Shown: piece after piece, positions 1 to 11,680 of the stretch
How the letters are laid out: every line of letters starts with the position of its first letter
Numbering within the stretch: position 1 is the first letter of the stretch
Assembly (NCBI GenBank): GCA_963281255.1
Contig: OY725490.1
Coordinates: forward strand, 2,356,001-2,420,000
Source of the DNA: Aphrocallistes beatrix
Lineage: Eukaryota > Porifera > Hexactinellida > Sceptrulophora > Aphrocallistidae
Length of the DNA stretch: 64,000 nucleotides
Direction of reading: 5' to 3'
Notes under the pieces: generated by a model
The model's database searches: none
Told to the model about the DNA's origin: nothing
Seen by the model: the letters and a program-made list of their open reading frames with translations, nothing else
Position numbers and translations under genes: made by a program

Positions 1-27
1 CTATTTCTTAGATAACTTAATAACAAC

Positions 28-443
28 AAGCGCGCATCGCTAGCTTGCGCTGCGCGGCTGGCGGACAATTTGTGGCCACCGGAGGCGCACTTAGGGCACC
101 TGTGGTCACCATTGATTAATGATATGGGAAATAACATCTCTAAATACGTCTGTCATAATGCTATAATCGATATCGCACGAAAAATCACCAAATTTGTCAA
201 TTTTTAAAATTTTGATGCGTAATGATGACGTCATAACAGAGTGATGAGTCATCATTTTTTAATAGTATAATAGTTGGGTCATATGTGTGGTATATTAATA
301 TACATAATCTATTAAAATTTCGGGCTTCTATCTCCTATAATGGCTGAGTTATGCTCGAATAACTGTATTGCTTAACTTTTACAAATGTGACAATGACGTC
401 ATTATTCCATGATGAGCCGACATTTTCGTCTGAGCTCAGAACT
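28..443 (+). repeat. Dispersed repeat family R1, copy a (cut by gap)
   Basis: This is a copy of the commonest interspersed repeat in the window. One end carries a GC-rich segment (GCGCTGCGCGGCTGGCGGAC) within a short hairpin. The middle has a conserved TGATGACGTCAT palindrome, and the far end normally reads TCCTTACTATTAAAACTCGA on the opposite strand. This copy runs into the assembly gap. Fuller copies lie near 8417-9046, 15535-15993, 55352-55900, 56160-56648 and 59485-59985. No coding potential or terminal inverted repeats are evident, so its class (Helitron-like, SINE-like or other) is unresolved. Confidence 0.75.
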
Positions 444-643
444 NNNNNNNNNNNNNNNNNNNNNNNNNNNNNNNNNNNNNNNNNNNNNNNNNNNNNNNNN
501 NNNNNNNNNNNNNNNNNNNNNNNNNNNNNNNNNNNNNNNNNNNNNNNNNNNNNNNNNNNNNNNNNNNNNNNNNNNNNNNNNNNNNNNNNNNNNNNNNNNN
601 NNNNNNNNNNNNNNNNNNNNNNNNNNNNNNNNNNNNNNNNNNN
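444..643. other. Assembly gap (200 N)
   Basis: A run of exactly 200 N bases, so a scaffold join of probably nominal length. It lies in what should be the intron downstream of the stalk exon of gene F, so the remaining exons of that gene (expected membrane part) lie beyond the left window edge or in the gap. Apparent ORFs spanning it are meaningless. Confidence 0.98.
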
Positions 644-920
644 CCCCTGGGTTGGCCATAATTTATCCAAAAGTCAGAAAATGAGCGAAATAGATACATT
701 ACAAACCTAAAAGTGACAAAAATGACTTGATTGAGTATTATATTTGGATTTGTTTCAAACCATTTTGCTTACAACATTGAGCTAATGATTGTAATGGCTG
801 GAAAGCTAGATGAGCTACCCACCATCACATATTCCTTTTGATTGTATTTAGCCAAGCAAGCGAAGTGTGCTTGTATTTCTAAAGTATAATATTATTATTT
901 ACTAAAATTATACTAAATAC
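644..920. other. Intronic stretch of gene F
   Basis: No gene is visible. It follows the proposed 5' splice site at 919-920 of the stalk exon and contains a short tail fragment of repeat R1 near 850-875 (GCAAGCGAAGTGTGCTTG). Confidence 0.5.
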
Positions 921-3041
921 CTATTTGTGATGATAGTGTAGGTGATAGTGTAGGTGATGGTATAGCTGATAGTATAGTTGATAGTGGAGGTGATGGCGTA
1001 GCTGATAGTAGAGGTGATGGTGTAGCTGATGGTGTAGTTGATAGTGTAGGTGATGGTATAGCTGATAGTGTAGTTGATAGTGGAGGTGATGGTATAGCTG
1101 ATAGTGTAGTTGATAGTGGAGGTGATAGTGGAGGTGATGGTATAGCTGATAGTGTAGTTGATAGTGGAGGTGATAGTGGAGGTGATGGTATAGCTGATAG
1201 TGGAGGTGATGGTATAGCTGATGGTGTAGTTGATAGTGTAGTTGATGGTATAGCTGATAGTGTAGTTGATAGTGTAGCTGATAGTGTAGTTGATAGTGGA
1301 GGTGATAGTGGAGGTGATGGTGTAGCTGATAGTGTAGGTGATGGTATAGCTGATAGTGTAGTTGATAGTGTAGTTGATAGTGGAGGTGATGGTATAGCTG
1401 ATAGTGTAGCTGATAGTGTAGTTGATAGTGTAGTTGATAGTAGAGGTGATGGTATAGCTGATAGTGTAGTTGATAGTGGAGGTGATAGTGTAGGTGATAG
1501 TGTAGTTGATAGTGTAGTTGATAGTAGAGGTGATGGTATAGCTGATAGTGTAGCTGATGGTGTAGCTGATAGTGTAGCTGATAGTGTAGTTGATAGTGTA
1601 GCTGATGGTGTAGCTGATGGTGTAGCTGATAGTGTAGTTGATAGTGTAGTTGATGGTATAGCTGATAGTGTAGTTGATAGTGGAGGTGATGGTATAGCTG
1701 ATAGTGTAGTTGATAGTGGAGGTGATGGTATAGCTGATGGTGTAGTTGATAGTGTAGTTGATGGTATAGCTGATAGTGTAGTTGATAGTGTAGCTGATAG
1801 TGTAGTTGATAGTGGAGGTGATGGTATAGCTGATAGTGTAGGTGATGGTATAGCTGATGGTGTAGTTGATAGTGTAGGTGATGGTATAGCTGATAGTGTA
1901 GTTGATAGTGTAGCTGATAGTGTAGTTGATAGTAGAGGTGATGGTGTAGCTGATAGTGTAGTTGATAGTGGAGGTGATAGTGGAGGTGATGGTGTAGCTG
2001 ATAGTGTAGGTGATGGTATAGCTGATAGTGTAGTTGATAGTGTAGTTGATAGTGGAGGTGATGGTATAGCTGATGGTGTAGTTGATAGTGTAGGTGATGG
2101 TATAGCTGATAGTGTAGTTGATAGTGGAGGTGATGGTATAGCTGATGGTGTAGTTGATAGTGTAGGTGATGGTATAGCTGATAGTGTAGTTGATAGTGTA
2201 GCTGATAGTGTAGTTGATAGTAGAGGTGATGGTGTAGCTGATAGTGTAGTTGATAGTGGAGGTGATAGTGGAGGTGATGGTGTAGCTGATAGTGTAGGTG
2301 ATGGTATAGCTGATAGTGTAGTTGATAGTGTAGTTGATAGTGGAGGTGATGGTATAGCTGATAGTGTAGCTGATAGTGTAGTTGATAGTGGAGGTGATGG
2401 TATAGCTGATAGTGTAGTTGATAGTGGAGGTGATGGTATAGCTGATAGTGTAGTTGATAGTGGAGGTGATGGTATAGCTGATAGTGTAGTTGATAGTGGA
2501 GGTGATGGTATAGCTGATAGTGTAGTTGATAGCGGAGGTGATAGTATAGCTGATAGTGTAGTTGATAGTGGAGGTGATGGTATAGCTGATAGTGTAGTTG
2601 ATAGTGGAGGTGATGGTATAGCTGATAGTGTAGTTGATAGTGGAGCTGATAGTGTAGTTGATAGTGTAGTTGATGGTATAGCTGATAGTGGAGGTGATAG
2701 TGGAGGTGATGGTATAGCTGATAGTGTAGGTGATAGTGTAGGTGATGGTATAGCTGATAGTGTAGTTGATAGTGTAGGTGATGGTATAGCTGATAGTGTA
2801 GTTGATAGTGTAGGTGATGGTATAGCTGATAGTGTAGTTGATAGTGTAGGTGATGGTATAGCTGATAGTGTAGTTAATAGTGGAGGTGATATTGTCGGTG
2901 ATGGTGTTCGAATCAAAATTGGCAGTGTAGAGGTTGATGATGGTATGACTGTTCCTTCTAGCATTGACATAGTTGGAAGTGTGGGAATTGAAGATGAAGA
3001 AGTTCCAGGTAGCTCACAAGGTTGTACTTTATTGTCATTTT
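921..3041 (-). CDS. Gene F exon 8: 4-residue-repeat Ser/Thr/Pro stalk
   Basis: A single exon of 2121 nt (707 residues) that is open throughout. After a non-repetitive start (residues ENDNKVQPCELPG) it is almost entirely a tetrapeptide repeat of the form [L/P]-S-x-x, where xx is mostly TT, PP, PT, AI or AT. At DNA level it is a 12-bp minisatellite (GATAGTGTAGTT and relatives), roughly 160 units. The acceptor follows a T-rich tract (AG at 3042-3043) in the right phase and the donor GT is at 919-920. Ser and Thr density predicts heavy O-glycosylation and an extended mucin-like stalk between the lectin head and the membrane. Unit number is probably polymorphic or misassembled. Confidence 0.75.
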
Positions 3042-6000
3042 CTAAAAAAATGTTGAATTGTAAACATTTTGTTGTTAAATGTTCACAAGTTATAAATACA
3101 TTATATAGACAAAAATACTTATCTCGAAATATTTAATACAAATGCGGTCGGAATTGCTCTAGTGACCACGTCTATATAACAGTCCGGTCTGATTTCCTAT
3201 AATTGAACCTGTGGACCTATGTATAACGGTCACCTGGTCGACGCGGCCAGGGGAAATCCTTTTTCGGGACCTTGCGGGCCATAAAACTGCCTATAAGGGC
3301 CACTTCATGTTTAGAACTACATATGTGTGCTATTACGATCCCCATTCCTAACGATGATCTTGTGATTTTAGTTTCTAGCATCAGTAACATACAAAGTATT
3401 ATCAAGAAGTGCGAGACGCTCCTTTAGGCGTATGATTTTAAGTCTCAAAGTGTTTAGGAGCTTGAAAATCGTGATCAATACCCAATTTGCCCTTATTATA
3501 ATGTATCTATCGATTTGATAACATAAGAGAATGCACATCAGTGATATCCAGTACAAATATAGATTGCCACTGCATCGTTACAGTCTGACACTGTATATCC
3601 TGGTCCCTACCTGTTTATAAAGGCCATTTTACTCAGTTCTTTGAGTGGCCGTTATAGACAGGTTCGAGTGTAATGTTAAAGTGGGCATACTTTCGAAGTC
3701 AAAACTGGTATTTAAAAAATTCAATACTCAATTCTTCCTTCTCATGGTTTAAAATGCCTGGAATCTAAATTAAATTACTATAACATAATCACTAGCCAGT
3801 ATAAGTGACAAAATAATTAATTAGTTGATAATTGTGGTTGTTCTACAGTTTAAAACTAACCATATAGTTCCCTAACACAAATGTGTGAATACATTCCATT
3901 GCAATCAACTTCTTTCTCTGTTCTATTTGTATCAATAATCATACACTTCGGTCTATTTTTAGAAATCCAGAAATATTCTCCAGATTCCCCAATCTGGTCT
4001 ATCAAGTCTGTGACATTGTTCAGAATAGTTTCATCAGTTATATTCACTAACTTTCCATTATATAACATTCTACAGTCTTGTTCCGCTATTGCTTGGTTAC
4101 GATTCCCTGTAACTATCCAATAACAGAAGCTACCATATACCATTGATGTTATGCTGTTACTTGGAGTATAATCTAGAGGAGAATCATGTTAGGATCAAGC
4201 TATAAATGTAAACATTCAATCTCCTTCTTGAGACGATGATGGAATGGTAGTTGAGATGCTTAGACCAAATTTTGATTTGGTCTGGACTATAAAAATTGGT
4301 TTATATGAGCAGAATGTACAAATAAACGGGCCCTACCCCTAGATTATATTAATTTATAGATTTTCTTCTAACCACGTTCAAACCCCAGTATAATCCAACC
4401 CCTCCCCCCGTTTATTCGGACCCCAAGAGTACAAGCTAGGTCATTTAGAACTTCTATCTCTTATTATTATATATAATGAAAGAGTTATTCGAATTAATCT
4501 TAGATCCATAACCAATTGATATTTCGTCTCAATCCGAAATGAATGGTCTTTATACGATATAGATACTCACCACTCTGACATATATAATCGGCATCTATAT
4601 TTTGGTCACACGTGCTAATTTCCTGAGTTCCATTTACGTGTATAAGCAGACATTCAGATTCATCTGGTCCTTGAATCCCACTTTGTGAAGTTGCTAAGTT
4701 GAAATATCCAACTTGAGGAGTATAGTTATACATTTCAATGTTACCAAGCAGTTGTAGAGTAGATCGGTTAGAGTTGGTATTCCAGATATTTATAAATAAA
4801 TTGTTCAATACAGTATCATCTGATCTGTGTAGGACTCCATTTGTAGCTTTACATTCCATTTGAGCTAAGTCGAATGACTGACTAGATTGAGTGATTAATC
4901 TGTAAAGAAATCCATCTCTGATGATTCTATTTTGGTTTCTGTGCAAATTGATTATGCTGCTATATGTCGTTAATTCACCTAGAAGAGTTAACTTTTGAAT
5001 TTTTGCAATTTTAAAGAATAGTATTTATACAAGAATCCGCCTTTCACGAGGGTTACATTCCTGTAAATTAGCGCGGATGGCAAATCTGCGTATGACGAAC
5101 CTTTTACAGAGAAAACAGTTGACTCGAATTTAAAAATCTTTAAGGCGATTTGATTTTTACTATATTTGTGATTTCTAAATTTTAAAGGTAGAATTAAATA
5201 ACTCACAAATTTGTACGAGCTTTAAAATATTTCATTTCATTTCAGAATATATACTCAGAAATTTCTTTCTGAATAATAAAAAATTATCCGCACTCAAGAG
5301 TATAATCTCTTACCATTTAAGTGCATAAGGTCTAGGATGAGTTATAACTACTTCGGATACTTATTCGAAATGAGTACTGTGTAATATGATACTATCGTAG
5401 GAAATATGACTTCATTTTTCTAGGTACCCATTTGGAGTAAATCAGAAAGTGTAGATACGAATAAATGTACTCATATCAAAGTCAAATTATGAAGTTTCAT
5501 GAAAGTAAAAGTATAGTCACATCTACAGCAGAAAAGAGGGCCAGAATCAAACAGACAGACTTAACATATTTGTGTGAGGATGACATACTATGTACAGTGT
5601 ACACTATACGTACAAGCCATGTCAAAGTATCTCTCAGAGGAGCTACTCTAATTGATAGAAAAAAAATAATATTTATCTAATTAAGCACAATTCTTTATTA
5701 TTTTATTATATTCGTAGGATTAACAATAGACTCACCTTTCATACAAACGTAGCAGTTGAGTTTATCTTCACAGTTTCTCATTCTCCATCTCCCTAAGTAA
5801 TCCATGTATCCACACAGAGGAGGTGTTTGTATGGGACAACTGTTTGGATCCGATAAATTGAAATTTCCAATTTGCCAGGAATATCCATTATTCTGTGTCA
5901 ATCCAATCCAACACTGATTTAAAGAATTGCTTATAAGTGAACTGATTCTTCTATTTACGTAAAAGTTGGGTATTTCAGCCAAATATCCTGATTCATTACT

Positions 6001-9000
6001 GCATTTCTGTTCTGCTTCATTCCAGGTTACAGGAATAGTGCTTTGGAATGCTTTGGAACATATTCCACTTTCAACAGTCCAATCTGAACAGACATCTATA
6101 GGAAACATTCAAAACTCGTGAATCGGAATATAACATACACAAGCTACTTCAAGTTATTAAATTATACAAATTCCCGACTAATACAAATAATAATTCGAAA
6201 TTAAAAATTATTTTTTTGCTGAGATTGCCACTCATTTGACATATTATTTTTTCGCTGAAGATAATTTACATAACTCGGACACACTGAGGCATTATTATAA
6301 AGTTGGTGATAAAGAATAAGATGGAATCAGTTTGAAATGCTAGCTTAAGACTAGAACAACATAATTTATCTCATTTAGGCTGTCAACCCTTTCTTCGCAG
6401 AACAAATTAGAAACTGCTGAATACTTAAAAGTTGATTCTATTGTATCAATAAAATCATAATTATTGTCAAGATCTTAGTTAACGATTCATGAAAATTATT
6501 TAGAATAGAAGGATGACACTGAACTTACCTCTCTCACACACGAGAGAGTTACTATTCTCACAGCGCTGAGTGACCCACTTAGAATCATTACCTCTAACAA
6601 CCACACAATCTCCATCTTCACTAGGCTGACATACATCCCAGTTTGAGTATTGTAGAATTGTACCATCTGCTAATACAAAGTTACTAGTGTTTCCATCTCG
6701 TCTCAATCCAATCCAATAGTTGCTCATATTTTTTAAATTTTCTTGGATAATATTTCTTATATTATTATCTGTTATTTTCGCTAACTGTCTTCCCAATCCT
6801 TTACAAGTTGAGTTAGCAGCATTCCAACTAACATTCCTCTCAACCACTTCATAACAAAACCCATTGTTTGCAACTGTATTTTCACACACACGACTGTAGT
6901 TCCTCTCCGAGTCTGTTGAGATATCTAATTTTTGGTAAATCAGATAAGAATAGTTTAGAAATTCCATTCGACTAATGACTTCTAGATATTAGATTATAAA
7001 TAGAATATATTTACTAAGATCAGGGCTGGGGTTGGTTAACCGATTTTAGGGCTCAGTTATTTTGGTTTTCTCCAGGGCGGTTAACCGGTTAACCCATGGC
7101 AATATAAATTAGTAAAAATATGGATATTTGGACTAATCTTTAACTTGGTATTAAAATTTTTATTATTTTCAGTGTTCTCGAAATATATTATATGATTATA
7201 AAATAGGAAATATACTGTATTATCAAATTTTTAGAAGTAATATTCATGAATCTCCGTAGAAAAACAATGAAATTAGTGTAAATATTTATAAAATAAAGCC
7301 GATCGGTTAACCGATCGAGGATTTCTTTAACCGTTAACCGAGATTGACGGCGGTTAACCGGTTAACCGGTTAACCGAATCCAGTCTTGCTAAGATTATAT
7401 ATAGACAAAAAATTTTTTTAATATTTCGGTCAATCTTTCAAAAGTGATTGAAATAAATATTTGTGGTATGCAATATTTCTATTTCTCATTATAATCTAGT
7501 TATTACTTGTAAATATTAATATTAGGGCTTACCATGATTTTGTGATATATAGTATTAGTGATTAAATAATTGTCTTGACCGAAGTTAACAATGAATAAAT
7601 CATAAAATATTGTTACATTTAGTGCTTCGTACTTGTAAGTTCTCTAGAATAACCAGAGCATTTAAGCACTCCTTTAATGCTCTGAGAATAACTCACAAGT
7701 TACAAGTAAGAAGCACTAAATTGGTAACAACTCGGATCCTGAAGTCAATGACACCGAAACATGTAGTCATGAAATTACAGTTAGCAATCGAAGCTTCCTT
7801 AAAAATCTGTTTTCATAATGTTCCTATCTCTGCAACAAATTTCGTCAGCGATAAAAGCTTAAATACATTCTGCTAAATTAGACACAGTGAAAAATAGTAA
7901 TATAATAGTTCCCTATCTCATCATTATCTTATCATTCAAAAACGATTATATAAAGTCATTCATACACTCAGTTATTATTAAGTGTAGTGTTACTTACAAC
8001 TTTAAATTATACAAGCGCGCTTCGCTTGCTTGCGCTGCGCGGCTTGCAGACACGATTTACCCAGTGGACACTTGGGGATATGAGAGAAACAATACGTCGT
8101 TTTCTTGTTTTGTACTAAGTACGCTGGATTGTCATTTGTCTACGGTTACATTAATGAAATCAGAACTGTAGCAGAAATTTTGTTTCGTGATAAATATAAT
8201 TTACTTCGTATTAAGTCAACTAATCCTGAATGAAAGCTCAATTTGAATACACAAAGTTCACATTGCTAAAGATTATTGTACTTAAATAATCAATGCCAGT
8301 CCATGTCGTTAAAAGTTATTGTATGATCGAATTGATTGATCGTAGCATATAACACACTTTAATTGTTGTTAACAATCAAATTATAGACTCAAAATAGCAG
8401 TATTCAATCATCCTTACTATTAAAACTCGATGATTGTATATATATATATCTGTAACGAATTGATTGAAGAAACTGCCGGGCGCAGAAGGCTGATTTTTGG
8501 CATGTGGGAGTCTTTTGGCTATGGCTCCAGTAAGTTCTGAGTTCAGAGCAAAATGTCGACTCATCATGGAATTATGACGTCATTGTCACATTTTTAAAAG
8601 TTAAGCAACACAATTATTCGGGCATAACTCAGCCATTATAGGAGATAGAAGGCTGAAATTTTAATAGAATCTGTATACTAACACGTCTCACATATGATGC
8701 AACTATCATCAAAAAATGATGACTCATCACTTTGTTATGACGTCATCATTACGCGTCAAAATTATAAAAATTGACAAATTTGGTGATTTTTCGTGCGATA
8801 TCGATTATAATAGTAGGACAGACGTATTTAGAGATGTTATCTCCATTATGATTAATCAATGGTGACCACAGGCGCCCAAAGGGTGCCTCATGCGGACACG
8901 AAGTGTTCGCCGCGCGCGGAGCGCAAAAAAGCGAATCTCACAAATAATTAACCAATGAGACCTCAGGCGCCCAAAGGGCGCCTCCGGCGGACACAAAGTG

Positions 9001-11632
9001 TCCGCCAGCCGCGCAGCGCAAGCAAGCGAAGCGCGCTTGTTTATATGAAATAGAATCGTGTGAATGGCGTTAAAAAGGCTGATAATTGATTGGTTCACAT
9101 AAACCAATGAATTTCAATCACAATTAGTTCTTTTGATTGTATGCATAAGTCACTACTATTTTACTCCAATGTATTTGCATTATAAAATAATCGAATTTGA
9201 TTGCGAGGTGTGAACATTTCGCTTAGATCTTCGAACATAATCCTAGATTCACCATTTGACACCTACATGCCAATTTTCGTATCTCTACGACTTGCCAATT
9301 CTTCAATCAATTCGGACAAACAAACAAACAAACAAACAAAATCCTAGCATTTTAATATATAAGATAATATCAGTTTAGTACTTTTTTTCTTCGAAGATTC
9401 ACCTAAACTGCGTATGTTTTTTAACCCCGGGATTAGAAAAAAGTCAATCCCGGAATCTCGAAATCCCGGGATTGCAAAATATGTCTGGGATTGTAAGCCC
9501 TAATTAGTATCAAGTGATGTATACGAATATCTATAGACTAGTATGTAGTGCAATTTTATATTAAAAACAGTCAGGGTCGCTTATTATGAACATTCGCTAA
9601 TTATGAACTAACCTTCTGGTCACAATCTCATTATTTACATAGGATTTGTATTGAATCAAGTCTGCTTAATGTGAAGTCTTTCTATTATGAACACATTTTC
9701 TGGTCTCCTGGTAGTTCACACTAAGCGACCCTGACTGTAATATTACTTAATTCTTACTTGTTTTGCTCCTTATCTGGCAAATGTATTTTTGTTGCATGTT
9801 ACAAAATTGAATATGAAGAGTCCCGTTCTTGTCCATATCAGCACAACCACTACCTCCATTCTGAATTGGTCCATATTCTCTCAAACCGTCGTTCCATATG
9901 TAATATCCTCTCAATCCAATCCAAAATCTGTCTTCTCCACCATTTAGTACAGTACTGAAATCATTCAGGATATTACTCAATGCTAAACTTCCTCCCATCT
10001 CCTCACATGTAGCACTAGCTTCTCCCCAACTCTTTGTGTCATCACTCACTTTATAATAGTAATCTGGACATGATTCAGTAGCTACAGACAAATTGGTTAA
10101 TCAAATTAAAATCTTTGAATAAGCATGATTATTGTTAGAGTTTGTCAAAATATTTGAAAAGATGCGCGATCTGTCGTAATTTAATATCAGATTGTTTTAA
10201 AATGTCAAACTTTACTTTCACTTTTAGATTATTCGTAAATAGAGGAAAATCTTTTTTATAGTTACAAATTCCTGCTGATCTTTCCGTGCATACCATTATA
10301 TGAATAAGTAATACGTGGATAAAGTTTGAATCACAGGTATGTAAACTTCTCTCGCATGAAGATGCTTCGACAAATCAATCATTATCAATCGTAAAATACA
10401 TGAAATATATTTATATTTGAAAAATATGGGAACAAAACATGATACAAATATTTAAAATGTTGGTTGATAGACCGATAGTGCAGCTCCATTAAGACAAAAT
10501 TCTGCACATATGTATAAACTTTGAATCGTACTTTTTTTTGTAAATGTCTGAGTGAATTAAGTTTGAAATTATGAATTTTGCGTCTAACAGGTTAGTTGTA
10601 ACCAGACTAAGGTCTGTTACCATTACACATAAGATACTATGGCAATAGAGTAGAATGCTTGAGTTCTTAGACCATTGTCTCATATTCAGAATGAATCGCT
10701 ATACTGGTCTACTAATATACATGCTATAGGTGCACATTGCTTTATTTACTTGTATAAAATTCTATTTTCAGCCGTACCAATTATTATCTAAATATGCTAA
10801 ATCTGATTCAGCTCCTATATCTTTACCAAATACGAAGAAAGAAAATATATATAATGAGTAGAAACCATGTAATTTACTTACAACAGTTTTGTTGGTTAAA
10901 TTTTAAACCCTTTGATGTTTTTAATTAAAACTTATTATGAAGTATTCTTACCTGTTCCTTTCGCTCTCTGACATATGTATTGTTGATTGGTGTTGCAATT
11001 GTTATTATATAAGACTCCATTGCTTATCTCACCACAATCGCTATTACCATTACCATTACCATTATCATTATTCTCATTAAAAGGTTGAGTCGTAACGCCG
11101 TCATTCCATATGAAATCACTCTGACTGTCATCTCTTCTAAATCCAACCCAAAAGTCATCTCCTGTATTGTTTAGTACTATACTGAAATCATTCAGTATAT
11201 TCCTTAGTGCTAAGCTCATTCCCATCTCTGTACATGAAGTATTAGCTTCATCCCAATTCCTTGCTTCACTACTCACATTATAGCAGAACAAGTCCCCACA
11301 AAGCTCTCCAGTAACTAAATAAATATATTCAATAAAACAATAATTAATAAAATTATCGCTACATACGTATAGTAGAACTTCGCTAATGCGAATTCCGGAT
11401 AATATCAATAATTAGGATCGTACCTTGGTATTCATATTAACGTGGTTCTACCGTATACTATATACATCCTGCTAGTACGTACTAATGATTAAAGAAATAA
11501 TAATTAGTAAAATTGAAGAAATTAGGTTTGTGAAAAGGAACGTAGAAATTAAATACTAATAAATGCATTACCTTGTCTATAGAAGAAGCAACTCAGTAAT
11601 AAGATAGCTATACACCGTAGTAGTACAATCAT
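921..11632 (-). CDS. Gene F: six-CTLD receptor with mucin-like stalk (3' end outside window)
   Basis: Proposed gene with eight visible exons: 11572-11632, 10952-11314, 9758-10081, 6529-6924, 5736-6095, 4571-4978, 3861-4172 and 921-3041. The joined frame is open for about 1448 residues: signal peptide 1-20, CTLDs at about 21-141, 142-249, 250-381, 382-501, 502-637 and 638-741, then a Ser/Thr/Pro repeat stalk 742-1448. All internal exons are multiples of 3 with phase-1 borders. It matches gene E exon by exon through CTLD6, so the missing end probably encodes FN3 and/or GAIN-7TM, but that is inference. A TATA box lies at 11671-11680. Relative to gene E it lacks the small Thr-rich exon, and its intron 3 is swollen by repeats. 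Expected location is the cell surface or extracellular space; the ligand is unknown. Confidence 0.72.
3135..3670. repeat. Dispersed repeat R3 with embedded R5 fragment (gene F intron)
   Basis: The two flanks (about 3150-3300 and 3550-3665) resemble 50755-50930 and 51040-51150, with GTCCGRTYTGATTTCCTATAAT-like and GTTATAGACAG motifs. The centre (about 3385-3480) is a copy of a short repeat, R5, containing GCGAGACGCTCCTTTA, also seen near 14320-14390, 24065-24150 and 61115-61185. It is probably a non-autonomous DNA transposon remnant. No gene is visible here. Confidence 0.55.
3861..4172 (-). CDS. Gene F exon 7: CTLD6 (short)
   Basis: 312 nt, phase 1 to phase 1, the same length as gene E exon 8. 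It keeps Cys in AEQDCRMLYNGKLV, the FWIS variant of the CTLD WIG core, CMIIDTN and the final HICVRE. At 104 residues it is short for a CTLD and the long-loop region that normally binds Ca2+ is essentially missing, so classical sugar binding is unlikely. Donor GT is at 3859-3860 and acceptor AG at 4173-4174. Confidence 0.72.
4571..4978 (-). CDS. Gene F exon 6: CTLD5
   Basis: 408 nt, identical in length to gene E exon 7. It begins after CTTCTAG with GTGAATTAACG and ends at GTGAGT. Recognisable CTLD elements are the helix Cys in QMECKATNGVL, the acidic ESECLLIHVNGTQ strand and the terminal YICQSG. There is no EPN or QPD sugar-specificity tripeptide. The canonical WIGL core has diverged (MYNYTPQVGYFNL in its place), so this is a structural CTLD of unknown ligand. 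Confidence 0.7.
5736..6095 (-). CDS. Gene F exon 5: CTLD4
   Basis: 360 nt, phase 1-1, matching gene E exon 6 in length. Visible CTLD landmarks: VTWNEAEQKCSNESGYLAEI (helix 1 and first core Cys), CWIGLTQ (WIGL core), PPLCGYM and NCYVCMKG (terminal Cys). The position normally holding EPN/QPD reads DPNSCP, so canonical Ca2+-dependent sugar binding is not predicted with confidence. Copies in F and E differ by only a few residues. Confidence 0.75.
6529..6924 (-). CDS. Gene F exon 4: CTLD3 with QPS motif
   Basis: 396 nt, phase 1-1, equal in length to gene E exon 5. This is the most canonical CTLD of the set: GFCYEVVERNVSWNAANSTC, YWIGLRRDG, NWDVCQPSEDGDCVVVRG and SLVCERG. The long loop carries QPS where Ca2+-dependent galactose binders have QPD, followed by acidic residues, so it is the best candidate for real carbohydrate or Ca2+ binding. 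It starts with a roughly 25-residue segment before the first Cys. Confidence 0.77.
7021..7388. mobile_element. hAT-like MITE with GGTTAACC-rich ends
   Basis: The ends are imperfect inverted repeats: CAGGGCTGGGGTTGGTTAAC on the left and, on the complement of the right, CAAGACTGGATTCGGTTAAC. Several GGTTAACCG units lie just inside. The flanks share CTAAGAT, consistent with a target duplication near the 8 bp typical of hAT elements. It sits in gene F intron 3 and is absent from the matching intron of gene E. Confidence 0.65.
7617..7723. mobile_element. Small hairpin MITE
   Basis: A roughly 105-bp inverted repeat: TTAGTGCTTCGTACTTGTAA at the left, and CAAGTAAGAAGCACTAA at the right as its complement. 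The inner part also pairs (AGAGCATTTAAG with TTTAATGCTCT). It could fold into one long stem. The 88-codon frame across it is a by-product. Confidence 0.6.
7724..9757. repeat. Repeat-filled part of gene F intron 3
   Basis: No gene seen. It contains an R1 tail fragment near 8012-8080, a nearly complete R1 copy in reverse orientation at about 8417-9046 with a doubled GC-rich tail (8866-9046), an R2 copy at about 9199-9345 (shared with 16005-16145, with a CAAA microsatellite), and a MITE at 9568-9738. The matching intron in gene E (26739-27192 in reverse order) is only about 0.45 kb, so most of this was inserted after the genes separated. Confidence 0.65.
9568..9738. mobile_element. MITE with CAGTCAGGGTCGCTTA ends
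   Basis: Terminal inverted repeats CAGTCAGGGTCGCTTA and TAAGCGACCCTGACTG bracket about 170 bp, with related internal GAACWYWC strands. A second copy is at 27001-27174, in the same intron position of gene E, so this insertion predates the E/F duplication. The ends resemble pogo/Tigger-type elements (CAGT...ACTG), but a clean TA duplication is not evident. Confidence 0.65.
9758..10081 (-). CDS. Gene F exon 3: CTLD2
   Basis: 324 nt, phase 1-1, equal to gene E exon 4. Landmarks: ESCPDYYYKVSDDTKSWGEA, ATCEEMGGSLAL (helix 2), RFWIGLRGYYIWNDG, SGCADMDKNGTL and KYICQIR. The WND-like triad sits in the wrong place for a Ca2+ site and no EPN/QPD is present. Acceptor TGTAG precedes the exon and donor GTAAG follows it. 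Confidence 0.75.
10952..11314 (-). CDS. Gene F exon 2: CTLD1
   Basis: 363 nt, phase 1-1. Reads TGELCGDLFCYNVSSEARNW, TSCTEMGMSLALRNILNDFS, FWVGFRRDDSQSDFIWNDGV and QQYICQRAKGTG. An Asn/Gly run (NENNDNGNGNGN) expands the long loop. It is the same subtype as the CTLDs of genes A, B and C, so this head domain is shared across the cluster. No EPN/QPD motif. Confidence 0.77.
11572..11632 (-). CDS. Gene F exon 1: signal peptide
   Basis: 61-nt coding exon giving MIVLLRCIAILLLSCFFYRQ: a short basic start, a hydrophobic core and a polar end, a typical signal peptide. Donor is CAAG|GTAATG, phase 1. A TATA box is 38-47 nt upstream of the ATG, implying a very short 5' UTR. The exon recurs nearly unchanged at 16634-16694, 29463-29523, 57289-57346, 60782-60839 and 63873-63933. 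Confidence 0.78.
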
Positions 11633-11670
11633 CTTTGTAGTTGAGTACAATAAAATATATCTTCATACTT

Positions 11671-11680
11671 CTATTTATAG
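11671..11680 (-). promoter_or_regulatory. TATA box of gene F
   Basis: CTATAAATAG on the minus strand, 38-47 nt before the ATG. The same motif at similar distances precedes every intact start exon in the cluster: 29559-29568 (E), 16731-16740 (orphan D), 50085-50095 (A), 57391-57400 (B) and 60886-60895 (C). Confidence 0.65.

Noticed and set aside
335-710. Several frames across the N run
   Set aside because: They consist mainly of unknown residues over the 200-N gap.
921-3041. Possible CRISPR-like or satellite-only array
   Set aside because: Units are 12 bp with no unique spacers, the minus-strand frame is open for 707 codons, and splice sites and phase fit gene F.
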